Assembly: GCA_030437565.1 (NCBI GenBank)
Contig: CP129291.1
Span: 1,984,001-2,048,000, forward strand
Source: Terrilactibacillus sp. S3-3
GTDB lineage: Bacteria > Bacillota > Bacilli > Bacillales > Sporolactobacillaceae
Reading direction: 5' to 3'
DNA length: 64,000 bases
In this document: positions 32,285 to 41,538 of the stretch, piece by piece
How positions within the stretch are numbered: position 1 is the stretch's first letter
Layout of the letters: each line of letters begins with the position of its first letter
Notes under the pieces: generated by a model
Database searches by the model: none
Told to the model about the DNA's origin: nothing
The model's input: only the letters and a program-made list of their open reading frames with translations
Made by a program: the position numbers and the translations under genes

Positions 32285-32581
32285 CTAATGTACATGCACG
32301 GGAATAAACAACTTCTGATGCGGCTCAATATGACCGTCTGCGATCCCGTTTTCCCGCTCCATCCATTGAACAAACGCACCCGTGCTTAGTTTTGCATTTC
32401 TATTCCGATGCGCTTTTGCAATCGACCAGAGCGTATCACCCTGTTTAACAGTCACCGTTTCATAATTTTTTCCGTCTGCCACCACGTTTTTCGCCATCAC
32501 ACCAAAAATAAGCACAATCAGAATAATAAGAACAATAAGATAAGAGGTTCCCTTTATACTGTGACCCATTTGCTTATTCAT
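32285..32581 (-). CDS. yneA: SOS cell-division suppressor YneA
   Basis: Intact 98-residue protein: a membrane helix at residues 11-32 (GTSYLIVLIILIVLIFGVMA) and an extracellular LysM domain (TVTVKQGDTLWSIAKAH..., HIEPHQKLFIPV). YneA halts septation during DNA damage. Divergent from lexA across LexA boxes, as in Bacillus. The downstream partner yneB is not found in this window. Confidence 0.94.
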   Translation of the reverse strand: MNKQMGHSIKGTSYLIVLIILIVLIFGVMAKNVVADGKNYETVTVKQGDTLWSIAKAHRNRNAKLSTGAFVQWMERENGIADGHIEPHQKLFIPVHVH

Positions 32582-32603
32582 TCACCTTACTTCACCCTCA
32601 AAT

Positions 32604-32617
32604 AGAATATTTGTTCG
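32604..32617. promoter_or_regulatory. LexA box, yneA side
   Basis: AGAATATTTGTTCG matches CGAAC-N4-GTTCG at eight of ten specified positions and lies 23 bases upstream of yneA. Confidence 0.65.
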
Positions 32618-32662
32618 TATTTATAGTATAGAGGGAACGTGGGTTTGCGTCAAGGCTTTTTT

Positions 32663-32702
32663 CGAACGAATGTTTGCGTTCAAATACCACCCATGTTATA
32701 AT
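32663..32702 (+). promoter_or_regulatory. LexA box and lexA promoter
   Basis: CGAACGAATGTTTG (32663-32676) is a nine-of-ten match to the LexA operator. TTGCGT (32674-32679), 17 bases, TATAAT (32697-32702) form the lexA promoter, overlapping the box so that LexA represses itself. Confidence 0.8.
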
Positions 32703-32735
32703 GAATTCAAGGAAAATTCGTAAAGGAGCATATAC

Positions 32736-33349
32736 ATGAAACTATCGAAGCGGCAACAAGATATTATGGATTTTATCAAACTTGAAGTGGCAACCAAGGG
32801 TTACCCGCCGTCCGTTCGGGAAATCGGCAATGCCGTCGGGCTTGCTTCCAGTTCAACAGTGCACGGGCATCTGGAAAGATTGGAGAAAAAAGGGCTTATT
32901 CGCCGCGATCCAACCAAGCCCAGAGCCATTGAAATTTTGGATCATGACAATGATGTTGTGCGGGAAAGTGCGGTCTCCATCCCGGTTATCGGAAAGGTGA
33001 CGGCCGGACTTCCGATCAGCGCTGTTGAAAATATTGAGGAATATTTGCCGGTACCGAAATCCATGGCTGGGGACGGAGTGTTTTTTTTATCCTTAATGTT
33101 GTCGGCGAAAGTATGATTAATGCCGGCATTTTGAACGGCGACAAAGTGATCGTCCGCCAGCAGAGAACCGCTGAAAACGGCGAAATTGTCGTTGCCATGA
33201 CTGAGAATGATGAAGCGACGGTCAAGCGCTTTTTTAAAGAAGACGGCCATGTGCGATTGCAGCCTGAAAATCCGTCCATGGAGCCGATTATTCTTAATAA
33301 CTGCATCATTCTCGGTAAAGTGATCGGTTTATTTCGTTCTATTCAGTGA
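32736..33349 (+). CDS. lexA: SOS repressor LexA (one frame lesion)
   Basis: About 205 residues: winged helix ([40 protein letters not shown]), Ala-Gly cleavage site in [12 protein letters not shown], and the S24 protease fold with [20 protein letters not shown] and the C-terminal [11 protein letters not shown]8 run near 33086 shifts the frame right at the segment that should carry the catalytic serine (VVGESM in the corrected reading). AAAGGAG precedes the ATG. Divergent from yneA. Confidence 0.94.
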
Positions 33350-33360
33350 CAATTCGAACA

Positions 33361-33407
33361 GCAAAACCCTTGCCCCCTTTCTCGTCCCGGTGCCGCAAGG
33401 GTTTTGC
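33361..33407 (+). terminator. Terminator after lexA
   Basis: GCAAAACCCTTGC and GCAAGGGTTTTGC form a perfect 13-bp stem 12 bases past the lexA stop. Confidence 0.7.
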
Positions 33408-33508
33408 CTGTTATAAAACTGAACAGCTTTATTTTTTTCCTAAACCAAAGAAGGAAGAACCCGCTTTTATGAAATGCCTTGGAAACGGCTGTTCCATCTT
33501 ATTTCATA

Positions 33509-34086
33509 TTATAAATAACGGGCTTTTTGGCAAATGTTGTTCAACCATCGTTCTCTTCTTTTCTGAGTGCTTGTTTTTACTCCCGCAAACATCATCATCC
33601 TTTTCACCGGACGAATCCCGCAAAAGTGAAAGATTGCCTTTTTAGCCACTCGCCACTCCATATCTCTGCGAATGAGTCTGACATAAAAAGAAGGAGAATC
33701 AATCGTGTAGATGAGCCACGCCGATTTACCCGCCAGCAGTCCTTTAGGAATGACACCGTCATAGGTGTAAGCGAACCCCGAGACAAAAACCTGTCAAAAA
33801 AGCCCTTTAGAATGGCGGGCATTCCATACCACCAAACCGGATAAATAAAAATATAATGATCAGCCTGTTTAACCAGCTCACGATAGTGTTCCGTTTCCGG
33901 GTCTTTCTTTAAATCTCTTCTTTTAAATATGTCGTTAAACACGAGAACAGGATCAAAACGTTCTTGATATAAATCAATGACCTTATATGTATGCTCGCCT
34001 TGCCGAAGTCCCTGCTTAACCTTTTCCAACACGGCATGATTAAAACTGCCGGAATTAGGATGGGCATAAATAATCAGAACATTCAT
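33509..34086 (-). CDS. NAD(P)H:quinone oxidoreductase, flavodoxin-fold (frameshifted)
   Basis: About 193 residues of the Flavodoxin_2 (MdaB/KefF/NQO-like) family: MNVLIIYAHPNSGSFNHAV at the flavin phosphate loop, YKVIDLYQERFDPVL, YIFIYPVWWYGMPAILKGFF with the typical P-x-W-W-x-x-P pattern, and after a lesion near 33775 FAYTYDGVIPKGLLAGKSAW, ending NNICQKARYL. Likely a two-electron quinone or dye reductase. It converges on lexA. Confidence 0.85.
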
Positions 34087-34248
34087 TTTTTTTTTCTCCT
34101 CCGAAAACCATATTCTTTTTTAACGGATCAGCCTGTCTTTTATTCAGCAAAGATTTTTCTCAGAATAATTTTAATATGGTGAGCAAAAAAAAAGCGAGAA
34201 AGAAGGAGCCGAATGGCAACCCTTTTCTCAGCTAATCAGCCTTTACTG

Positions 34249-34516
34249 CTATTTTGTTTTCCCGGCGCGGTTATTAAAAGCCAGTTCATAAAAAACCGGT
34301 CGATGACAAGCCTGCGAGCCCCCCTCCCCATAATCGCAGCGGGAGTTCGAGATCGGTAAGCGGCGCAGCGAGAAGTCCGATTAAAATACCAATCGCCAAG
34401 GAAATAAACGGCACAAGATTCTTAGGAATGGAGACGGCCAATTTTACCATTTGGGTCAGTGCCGTCACGATCGGCAAAATGATTGTGGCAAAGGCCAGCA
34501 CTTCAGTCATCAGCAT
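34249..34516 (-). CDS. Hol44-type holin (Phage_holin_5_2 family; frameshifted at end)
   Basis: About 89 residues with two membrane helices (EVLAFATIILPIVTALTQ; LVPFISLAIGILIGLLAAP) and the family tail DLELPLRLWGGGLAGLSSTG followed, after one extra T near 34295, by FYELAFNNRAGKTK. This tail is characteristic of superfamily V phage holins. No endolysin, tail or capsid gene lies nearby, so it is an orphan, perhaps recruited by the host. Confidence 0.72.
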
Positions 34517-34752
34517 CCTCTCCCTGTTAGGTGACTTGTCTCTAACATTCTATTCGGCTTACACCCGTGCACAACCTCATTCGGAAATTCTTTTTTGTTT
34601 GCAAGTGCTTGAGAGATTGTATTCGGCCGATCAGGATGCCGGCATGAACCGCTAACTTAACAGGGAAAACAACGGATTATAAAGCGCTGTCTTGTCGTTT
34701 AGAGATTCATTTTCGATTAAGAAAACAAGCTGCCTTTACCTTTTTCGGATGC

Positions 34753-35721
34753 TTATATAAAATCTCTTGCTTTTTTCACCATTCGGCCAATCTTTCCCAG
34801 GTCTTCTTCAGTGAATAGCCGATTCTGCTGCTTGATCTCATTTTGAAAAAAGAGGTACAAAGTCTTTTGGTCGGAGAAAACAAGCGGCTTTTCCCGGGTC
34901 GTAAAGTTTGCGCTCCGATCTTCCGCGCTCTTTTGACCGCCCAAACAAATAATGGGCTTAACTTTGCTCACCCGCGAATCGTATGCCGCTATTTTCTTCA
35001 TTAATTGTTTAGCCGCCTCTGAAACCTGTGCTCCGATCTCCGTGTACAGGGCGACATTTACTGCACCATCCGGATTTTCAAGCCCGTTGTTTTTTTGACG
35101 TGTAAAAACGAGCGTGTGCTCCTCTTCGTTTGCAGCATTTGGACACAGCATAGCCAAAAGAAAGCCGAATCCATGCGCATTCGTTTTTGTGAGGCCGTGA
35201 AAGACTTGTCCCGGCCAATTTTTGGTCTCAATCGCATATAAACCGGAAGGGAGCAGGACAAGATGATCAATATGTCCCAGCTTCATCTCACCCGTTTCTG
35301 AAGAATAAGGGATAAAAATGTTCCCGATGATGAGCATTTCATTGTCGGACAGTAAGTGCTCCCGGATAAAGATCTTCTTGATATTAGACAATATCTTGAA
35401 CGTTTCCGCTTCTCCGGCATTGTGCCAAGTTCTTTTTAAATAATCGATATACTCTTGTTTTTGGTGCAATTGACGTTCGTATGCATCTTCAATATTGGCA
35501 ACGAGGACACTATGTTCGGCCATCATTTCCTGGATAGCTTCTTCTGATTCGGTTTTCAGCCGCTCTTCAATTATCGCCATTGAAGCTGCCGTCTCTTTCT
35601 TGTTTTGCTCAATCCATTCTCGTGTCTCATGGCGTATTTTTTTCTGCCTTCGCAAAAGATAAAAGATGACGCCAGCCATCAGCACAACTATTATTATGTA
35701 GAAGACTTCCAACCAAATCAC
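34753..35721 (-). CDS. Membrane-anchored NERD-domain protein
   Basis: Intact 322-residue protein. Residues 4-24 form a membrane helix; 30-95 are a charged coiled coil; 105-220 hold a NERD (nuclease-related) domain with NIFIPYSSETGEMKLGHIDH, LVLLPSGLYAIETKNWPGQV (the D...E-x-K nuclease-like core) and a C-terminal helical part. NERD proteins are thought to process or bind DNA but few are characterised. Stand-alone. Confidence 0.83.
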   Translation of the reverse strand: MIWLEVFYIIIVVLMAGVIFYLLRRQKKIRHETREWIEQNKKETAASMAIIEERLKTESEEAIQEMMAEHSVLVANIEDAYERQLHQKQEYIDYLKRTWHNAGEAETFKILSNIKKIFIREHLLSDNEMLIIGNIFIPYSSETGEMKLGHIDHLVLLPSGLYAIETKNWPGQVFHGLTKTNAHGFGFLLAMLCPNAANEEEHTLVFTRQKNNGLENPDGAVNVALYTEIGAQVSEAAKQLMKKIAAYDSRVSKVKPIICLGGQKSAEDRSANFTTREKPLVFSDQKTLYLFFQNEIKQQNRLFTEEDLGKIGRMVKKARDFI

Positions 35722-36125
35722 CTGTTGCTAAAAACATATATAAATGTACAGTTTAAATCATTTGGGAGAGACGCTTCCGCGGCCCGGGCATCAGCCTGAA
35801 GCCTTCATCTCTCGGATCCGGATTCATCCAGCCCCATTTAAAATGAATTCATTTATACAGGTTATCTTAATTTAGCAACAGTTTCCTCCCTGTTTTTACA
35901 CTAAGACTGTGTATTGTTTAGCCTAATCTAAATTCCAGCAATCTGCCTTGATGAAACCATTCGACAGTCCGTACACTTTTTCCTTTTACCCGTCAAAAAT
36001 TAAAAGAAGATGTCGTGGGTATTATATTTTGGGAATGACTCTATGCTTCAAAACAATGGCTTCATTGTTTTTGACCGCGGTATTATATTGCCGGATGTTT
36101 TAGGGAAGGAAAGTTTTCTCCTGCA

Positions 36126-36172
36126 AAAAGAGGACAGCCGGAATAGAATCTTCTATTCGGCTGTCCTCTTTT
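36126..36172. terminator. Strong orphan hairpin in a 636-base gene-free gap
   Basis: AAAAGAGGACAGCCG-AATAGAA and TTCTATTCGGCTGTCCTCTTTT pair over 22 bp with one bulged G and a 2-base loop, with A and T tracts on the flanks, so it could terminate either way. No gene ends near it on either strand within 35722-36357. Confidence 0.6.
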
Positions 36173-36243
36173 ATTATGATCGGCCACCTTTTATATACAT
36201 GCGGGGAAAGTATCTCGCACAGCAGCTTTCTATTTATCCGCAT

Positions 36244-36300
36244 TTAGCGGGCAGTAAGACTCCCACCTCAAAGCTTCAATGAACTCGAGGAAGCATAGGT
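36244..36300. mobile_element. IS200/IS605-type end remnant
   Basis: GCGGGCAGTAAGACTCCCAC and CTCAAAGCTTCAATGAACTC resemble the conserved right-end/omega-RNA scaffold found downstream of tnpB in IS605-group elements. No tnpB reading frame is attached. Identified by recall of the motif, so moderate confidence. Confidence 0.4.
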
Positions 36301-36357
36301 TGGGTGATATACTTGCCCGTAAAAGCCCGAAAAACCCCCACTGATTGAAGTTTCACT

Positions 36358-36625
36358 TTATCTGCTTTTCACCAGCAGGTTGACGGCTTCATTAATTAAT
36401 GCTTCCGCCGAGCCTTTTCCCTCCTCAAGTTGGACCCTTAGACATTCTTCAAGATTGGTACCGACGACAAGGCCGATGGTCCGGTCAATGCCGCTGCGCG
36501 CTGCCGACAGCTGTGAAACAACATTCCGGCATTCCTCGCCTTGCTCCATCATTCTTAAAATCCCGCGAATCTGCCCTTCGACTCGTTTTTTAATCGATTT
36601 TTTTCATCTTTTGATCGTATTGCAA
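36358..36625 (-). CDS. cstR: CsoR-family persulfide-sensing repressor, CstR-like (frameshifted)
   Basis: About 88 residues of the DUF156 four-helix family. The start is TTG 36625 (MQYDQKM) behind AGAAGG. Reads VEGQIRGILRMMEQGEECRN, VVSQLSAARSGIDRTIGLVV, and NLEECLRVQLEEGKGSAEAL. Both cysteines are present, but the position four before the second Cys is Asn rather than the His of copper-sensing CsoR; this is the CstR pattern that reacts with sulfane sulfur. One lesion near 36595. It follows the CoA-disulfide reductase gene, matching a sulfide-stress role. Confidence 0.8.
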
Positions 36626-36713
36626 TCCAGCACCTTCTTTCCAGCCATCATTCTTATACAAATAAATGGGTCAAAAACCAAATTGCCTTCTGAAAGAAGC
36701 AGCGGCTTCGTTT

Positions 36714-38371
36714 TTACCTATGCTGCACTCTTTCAGGGAGAGCAGCGGCATACAGCCGGAATCCTCCATCTAAGTTTTTTACACGAAATCCCCTTTTGTG
36801 AAAGAATCCGCGCTGCAACATAACCGCGCAGCCCCACTTGGCAGCTCACAATGATGTCCTGCTCTTTCGGCAGCTCTGCCAAACGATCGCGCAGCTGATC
36901 AAGCGGGATATTCACGGCGCCGCGGATAAACCCTCGTGCCAGTTCGCCCGGATTGCGGACATCAACAAGCAAATGGCCCTGTTCCACAAGTTCGTCCACT
37001 TCATTCCATTGAACGCTTTTCACGTCACCTTCAAGCAGGTTCAGCGCCGCATAGCCCAGCATATTGACCGGATCTTTGGCCGAACCGAAGGCGGTGCATA
37101 AGCCAGTTCCAATTCCGTTAAATCATAGACACTGAGTCCGGCTTTAATCGCCGTCGACAGCACATCAATCCGTTTATCGGCGCCGTTCGGACCAACCGCC
37201 TGAGCGCCGAACAGTTTTCCATCTTTCGGGTCAAACAGCAATTTTAATACCAGCGGTTTGCTGTTTGGATAATATCCGGCGTGATCGACGGGCTGAACAT
37301 GAACCGTTTGATAAGGTGTTCCGGCCGCTTTCAATTGTTTTGCATTCAATCCCGTCACTGCCGCCGCCGTCTTAAAGACGCGAACAATGGATGTCCCGAG
37401 TGTGCCCGCATAATGACGTTCAATCCCGCTGATTATATCGGCAACCATCCGGCCTTGCCGATTGGCAGGCGAAGCCAGCGGAATAACTGCCGGCGCCCCG
37501 CTAACAACTTGTTTGACAACAATCGTATCACCGATAGCATAAATATTGGAATCACTTGTCTGAAACTTATCATTTACTAGAATGGCTCCGCGCAGCCCGG
37601 TTTCAAGACCGCAAGCGCCGGCAAGCGCGGATTCAGGCTGAACGCCGACCGACAAAATGACTAGATCGGCAGCCAATGCCGATCCGTCATTCAGAACAAG
37701 GCGCGTCCCTTCCTTTTCGAAAGAAACGACCGTTTTATTCTTCAAAACGGTAAGATGATTTGCTCCCAGCTGCTCCTCCACCAAAGCGGCCATTTCAAAG
37801 TCAAGCGGCGGAAGCAGCTGATTGCCGCGCTCAATGACGCTTACTTGAAGCCCCCGCCCGGAAAGATTTTCCGCCATTTCCAGTCCGATAAAACCGGCAC
37901 CGATGATCGCCGCAGTTTTCGGATGGTTTTCTTCAATAAATTTAACGATCCGATCGGTGTCCGGTATATTGCGCAGAGTAAACGCATTGCCGGCTTTACC
38001 AAGTCCCTCTATCGATGGGCGAAAAGGCTTTGCCCCGGTTGAAAGGATAAGAACATCAAAATTTTCTTCATATTCTTTTCCATTATGGACAGCAGCAGCC
38101 ACTTTTCGATTTTTTTTCTGTCAATCCGGACGACTTCGCTTTCCGTACGGACATCAATACGAAATCTATCATACAACCCCTTAGCCGTCTGAACAAGCAA
38201 TTTGGAGCGCTCTTTGATTTCCCCACCAATATAATACGGCAAACCGCAATTGGCAAACGATACGTATGGTCCTTTTTCAAAAACGATAATCTCCGCCTGT
38301 TCATTTAATCGGCGCAAACGGGCAGCGGCGGACATTCCGCCGGCAACGCCGCCAACAATCACTACTTTCAT
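36714..38371 (-). CDS. cdr: CoA-disulfide / persulfide reductase with C-terminal rhodanese domain (frameshifted)
   Basis: About 552 residues. Pyridine-nucleotide-disulfide oxidoreductase: VIVGGVAGGMSAAARLRRLN (FAD), active Cys in YVSFANCGLPYYIGG, AAIIGAGFIGLEMAENLSGR (NADH), SNIYAIGDTIVV; then a rhodanese domain with LLVDVRNPGELARGFIRGAV and Cys in DIIVSCQVGLRGY. This fusion reduces CoA disulfides or CoA persulfides. Lesions near 38110, 37075 and 36795. ATG 38371 follows GGCGGGG. Clustered with CstR and rhodanese genes. Confidence 0.9.
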
Positions 38372-38412
38372 TTTTTCCCCGCCTTTCATCTTTTTTTCAG
38401 AGAACCGGGCCT

Positions 38413-38718
38413 TTATCTTTCGATATCGCCCCTCCAGCTCAGCATGCCTCCGGTCATGTTTTTCACTTTAAAACCGTTTGCTGCCAAAATTGCAGAAGCA
38501 ACAGAGCTCCGTCCGCCTGAACGGCAGACGATAATATGTTCTTTATTTTTATCGATTTCTCCCATTCTGAACTGAATGTCATTGACCGAAATATTTTTTT
38601 TGCCCCCGGAATTCTTCCGCCGGCAAATTCGTCCCTCTCGCGGACATCAATGATACTCAATCCTTTATTTTCTTGCAGCATTTTTCTCTACTTCTTGCGG
38701 CGAGATATTCTCGTACAT
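38413..38718 (-). CDS. Single-domain rhodanese (frameshifted)
   Basis: About 101 residues: MYENISPQEVEKML, LSIIDVRERDEFAGGRIPGA, the active-site loop CRSGGRSS in the corrected frame, and NMTGGMLSWRGDIER at the end. A sulfurtransferase that moves sulfane sulfur. Lesions near 38690 (frame change at AAAAATG), 38600 (T-run) and 38530. A CstR-like palindrome lies 40 bases upstream. Directly precedes cdr. Confidence 0.83.
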
Positions 38719-38757
38719 TTCGATTCCTCCGTTGTTTATTTTGATTTGCCCTAAAAT

Positions 38758-38773
38758 ATACCCCGTATAGTAT
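38758..38773. promoter_or_regulatory. CstR-like operator 1
   Basis: ATACCCCGTATAGTAT, an imperfect copy of the ATACC-N6-GGTAT type palindrome (ATACCCC...AGTAT), upstream of the rhodanese at 38718. Confidence 0.45.
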
Positions 38774-38788
38774 ATTGCCGGGTAAAAA

Positions 38789-39104
38789 TTAAGACCAGCG
38801 ATTCATGCCGCCGAATAGATTGATTACTCGATCGTATCCACTTTTTTTCAGCATTCGACAAGCTGGCGAACTTCTCATTCCGCTTTGGCAAATGACGACC
38901 ACTTCTTTATCTTTCGGAATTTTGCCAAGTATTGGAGATAAATTTTGTAATGGAATATTTGTAAATGCCGGAATGCAGGTCCCCTGAATTCAGAAGGTGT
39001 GCGGACATTCAAAAAAAATTTTCCATCTCGATTTCTCAGGTCATCTTGTTTCAATTTCAAGGTGCTGATTTTTTTAATTTTCGGACCAACAGCCAGTCTA
39101 GCAT
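38789..39104 (-). CDS. Rhodanese-like sulfurtransferase (frameshifted)
   Basis: About 105 residues: MLDWLLVRKLKKISTLKLKQ, FLNVRTPSEF, then after a lesion near 38975 FTNIPLQNLSPILGKIPKDK, VVVICQSGMRSSPACRMLKK with the active Cys, and GGMNRWS. AAGGAGGAATTTC precedes the ATG. The CstR-like palindrome at 39118 lies just upstream of the ribosome binding site. Similar to the membrane-anchored rhodanese at 58654 but without its helix. Confidence 0.83.
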
Positions 39105-39117
39105 GAAATTCCTCCTT

Positions 39118-39133
39118 ATACCTACAGGGGTAT
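39118..39133. promoter_or_regulatory. CstR-like operator 2
   Basis: ATACCTACAGGGGTAT: ATACC and GGTAT half-sites separated by six bases. It overlaps the leader of the rhodanese gene starting at 39104. Confidence 0.6.
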
Positions 39134-39222
39134 ATTACATGGAAATATCGGACATGTCAAGCTCCGTTTTATAGCTGAACAGCCTGCAAAAGGCCCACCC
39201 TAAAGCCTGCTTTTATCAATGT

Positions 39223-39250
39223 AAAAAGCACCGGAAAACCCGGTGCTTTT
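39223..39250 (-). terminator. Terminator after hmp
   Basis: AAAAGCACCGG and CCGGTGCTTTT form a perfect 11-bp stem; the A-run becomes a T-tail for minus-strand transcription. Lies 20 bases past the hmp stop. Confidence 0.8.
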
Positions 39251-39269
39251 CACCACATAACAAGTTAGA

Positions 39270-40475
39270 TTATACTTCGGCCCATTCTATTTTCGGACCA
39301 AAAAATTCAAAATGGATCGATTGTTTTTCGACACCGAGCATTTCCAAATCGCGAGTGATATCATGCATAAATGGAACCGGACCGCAGATATAATAGTCGC
39401 CCGCCGGATTCGTTTTTTCTTTAAGCAGAGCCTTATTGACTCTGCCGATCACTGCGTCAGGCCCCGCCTCGCCTGTATCGTAAACAAAGCAGGCATGTGC
39501 GTTCGGCATTTTCTCCATATATGATAAGACATCAGGACGGAAAGCCTGTACCTGCGGATTTCGCGCTGCGTGAACAAAATGGACTTCTCTTTGCGGATTT
39601 TCTTCCGCAATCGTTTGCAGCATGCTCATCGTCGGCGTAATGCCGACCCCTCCGCTAATAAGATTGATCGGTCGACGGGCGGCCGGATCACAAAGATAGA
39701 AATCTCCTGCCGGTGCACTGATCTCAACTTCATCGCCAACGTCAATCGAATCGTGCAAGTAATTGGATACTTTACCGGCCGGCTGATGGTCGCTTTCTTT
39801 TTTCACTGAGATGCGAAAAGAGCGCAAATCCGCTGCTTTTGACAAGCTATATTGACGGTTGACCATGTATGTGTCGCCTGGAATCAAAAGGCGAAGCGTA
39901 ATGTATTGTCCGGGCCGGTAATCAGGGACTTGGCCGCCGTCCTTGGGCTGAAAATAAAATGAAGTAATTAAATCGCTTTCTTTTTCTTTTTTTACAACCT
40001 TAAATACTTTAAAGTCCCTCCAGCCGCCTTCCATCGCCGCAGCCTCGTCATACATATCACTCTCGACTTTCATAAATACTTTTGCAATCTCGCCATACGC
40101 TTCTTTCCAAGCGGATAAAATGTCCTCAGTTGCTGCGTCGCCTAACACTTCTTTAATTGAAGCGAGCAGGTTTTCGCCAATAATAGGATATTGCTCGGGT
40201 TTGACCCCAAGACTGCGGTGTTTAAAGCCAATTTGTCTGACCGCCGGCAGCAGCACTTCCAGTTCATCAATGTGCTTTGCCGCCGCAAGTACGGTATTCG
40301 CCAGCGCCGTTTGCTGACGGCCTTTTTCTTGATTGGCATGATTAAAAATGTTTAAGAGTTCCGGGTGTTCGGCAAACATCCTTTTATAGAAGTGTTTCGT
40401 AATCGTTACACCGTATTTTTCCAAAACGGGAACGGTCGATTTTACAATATCAATCAATTTTTTTTGAGAAAGCAT
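39270..40475 (-). CDS. hmp: Flavohemoprotein (nitric oxide dioxygenase)
   Basis: Intact 401 residues. Globin domain at 1-138 (VTITKHFYKRMFAEHPELLN; proximal-His region RQIGFKHRSLGVKPEQYPII), FAD domain at 150-255 (YRPGQYITLRL, NRQYSLSKAADLRSFRISVK), NAD domain to the end (NLISGGVGITPTMSMLQTI). Oxidises NO to nitrate with O2 and NADPH. The promoter holds an NsrR-type palindrome 14-38 bases before the start, and nsrR is divergent, so NO induces it through NsrR. Confidence 0.96.
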   Translation of the reverse strand: MLSQKKLIDIVKSTVPVLEKYGVTITKHFYKRMFAEHPELLNIFNHANQEKGRQQTALANTVLAAAKHIDELEVLLPAVRQIGFKHRSLGVKPEQYPIIGENLLASIKEVLGDAATEDILSAWKEAYGEIAKVFMKVESDMYDEAAAMEGGWRDFKVFKVVKKEKESDLITSFYFQPKDGGQVPDYRPGQYITLRLLIPGDTYMVNRQYSLSKAADLRSFRISVKKESDHQPAGKVSNYLHDSIDVGDEVEISAPAGDFYLCDPAARRPINLISGGVGITPTMSMLQTIAEENPQREVHFVHAARNPQVQAFRPDVLSYMEKMPNAHACFVYDTGEAGPDAVIGRVNKALLKEKTNPAGDYYICGPVPFMHDITRDLEMLGVEKQSIHFEFFGPKIEWAEV

Positions 40476-40488
40476 ATTGAACCTCCTA

Positions 40489-40513
40489 AAAGATGCATTT
40501 TAAATACATCTTT
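40489..40513. promoter_or_regulatory. NsrR operator between hmp and nsrR
   Basis: AAAGATGCATTTTAAATACATCTTTA contains the partial dyad AAGATG-ATTT-AAAT-CATCTT, matching the NsrR consensus ATTTTAAAT core. A second, weaker copy (ATATTTTAAATATG) lies at 40541-40554. Confidence 0.8.
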
Positions 40514-40634
40514 ATGTTATCATCGCATTCCCAAAAAGCAATATTTTAAATATGTCTTTTTTGTTTCAATTATAGTTGTTTTTGAATGGCCTCCATCTAT
40601 GATAAAAAAATCAAATCGGAAGGGTGTGATTTTG

Positions 40635-41072
40635 ATGAGATTAACCCTATACACCGACTACTCTTTGCGTGTTCTCCTTTTTCTTGCCGCAAAAGGGCCG
40701 TATGAAAAAGCCAATATACAGGAAATTGCCGAGGCTTATCAGATTTCCAAAAATCATTTAATGAAAGTCATTCATGAACTCGGCAAACTTGGCTATATCG
40801 AGACGATTCGTGGCAGAAACGGCGGCATCCGGCTGGCAAAAGCCCCGGAAGATATCGTTATCGGAGCGGTTATTCGAAAGATGGAAGACGACTTCTATTT
40901 GGTGGAATGCTTTCATGATGCAAAAAGATGTGCCATTGCTCCTGTTTGCGGTTTAAAACGAGCGTTTTCCGAAGCACTTAAGGCTTACCTTGATGTGCTC
41001 GATCATTACCACCTCAGTGATTTTTTGAATAAAAAGAAAGAACTGGGCAATTTACTTGGCGTAGAAAAATAG
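40635..41072 (+). CDS. nsrR: Nitric-oxide-sensing Rrf2 repressor NsrR
   Basis: Intact 145 residues. Winged helix at 1-80 (LTLYTDYSLRVLLFLAAKGP, EIAEAYQISKNHLMKVIHEL, GRNGGIRLAK), then the [2Fe-2S]/[4Fe-4S] cysteine triad in ECFHDAKRCAIAPVCGLKRA. I start at ATG 40635 behind AAGGGTGTG; longer upstream frames overlap hmp and have no support. Divergent from hmp. Confidence 0.93.
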   Translation: MRLTLYTDYSLRVLLFLAAKGPYEKANIQEIAEAYQISKNHLMKVIHELGKLGYIETIRGRNGGIRLAKAPEDIVIGAVIRKMEDDFYLVECFHDAKRCAIAPVCGLKRAFSEALKAYLDVLDHYHLSDFLNKKKELGNLLGVEK

Positions 41073-41140
41073 CAGACGGGATAAATGTCAAAGCATTTTT
41101 CGCGAAGCCTTTGCTGCAAAATGTATGTCTGCTTTTTTTT
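41071..41140 (+). terminator. Terminator after nsrR
   Basis: AGCAGAC (41071) pairs with GTCTGCT (41127-41133), with further internal pairing, and is followed by eight T. Confidence 0.55.
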
Positions 41141-41203
41141 AACAACAATGGATACACTTTTTTCAAAAGGCGGGTAAAATAGAATAAAAAGGAGTGATAG
41201 AAA

Positions 41204-41518
41204 ATGAACGAATTGATTAAAAAAGGCTTATATATCGGTCTCGGGGCAACGTTAGCAAGCAAAGAAAAATTAGAAAAATACTTGGGTGAACTGACAAAAA
41301 ACGGGGATATTGCCTCTCAAGAAGCCAAATCCATTCTTGAAGCCATCGGCGAGAAAGGAAAAGAAAAGAAGACGGAATGGAGTGATAATTTCAAACAGGA
41401 GCTCAAAGAGGCCGTTCAATCGCTTGGTTTTGTGACAAAAGAAGAATTTGAACAGCTTCAGCAAAGAGTGGCTAAATTGGAAGAAAGTACGAAAAAGAAC
41501 AACGCTCAAGAAAAATAA
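41204..41518 (+). CDS. Phasin-like coiled-coil protein
   Basis: Intact 104 residues: a hydrophobic N-terminal helix (LIKKGLYIGLGATLASKEKL), a region with LTKNGDIASQEAKSILEAIG, then a long charged coiled coil (KEEFEQLQQRVAKLEESTKK). The pattern fits the polyhydroxyalkanoate granule-associated phasin family or its UbiB-linked relatives. AAGGAGTGATAG precedes the ATG. The next gene is a UbiB/AarF kinase 20 bases away, a recurrent pairing that suggests a shared membrane or granule role. Confidence 0.72.
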   Translation: MNELIKKGLYIGLGATLASKEKLEKYLGELTKNGDIASQEAKSILEAIGEKGKEKKTEWSDNFKQELKEAVQSLGFVTKEEFEQLQQRVAKLEESTKKNNAQEK

Positions 41519-41538
41519 GCAGACTCAGGGGACTTGAC

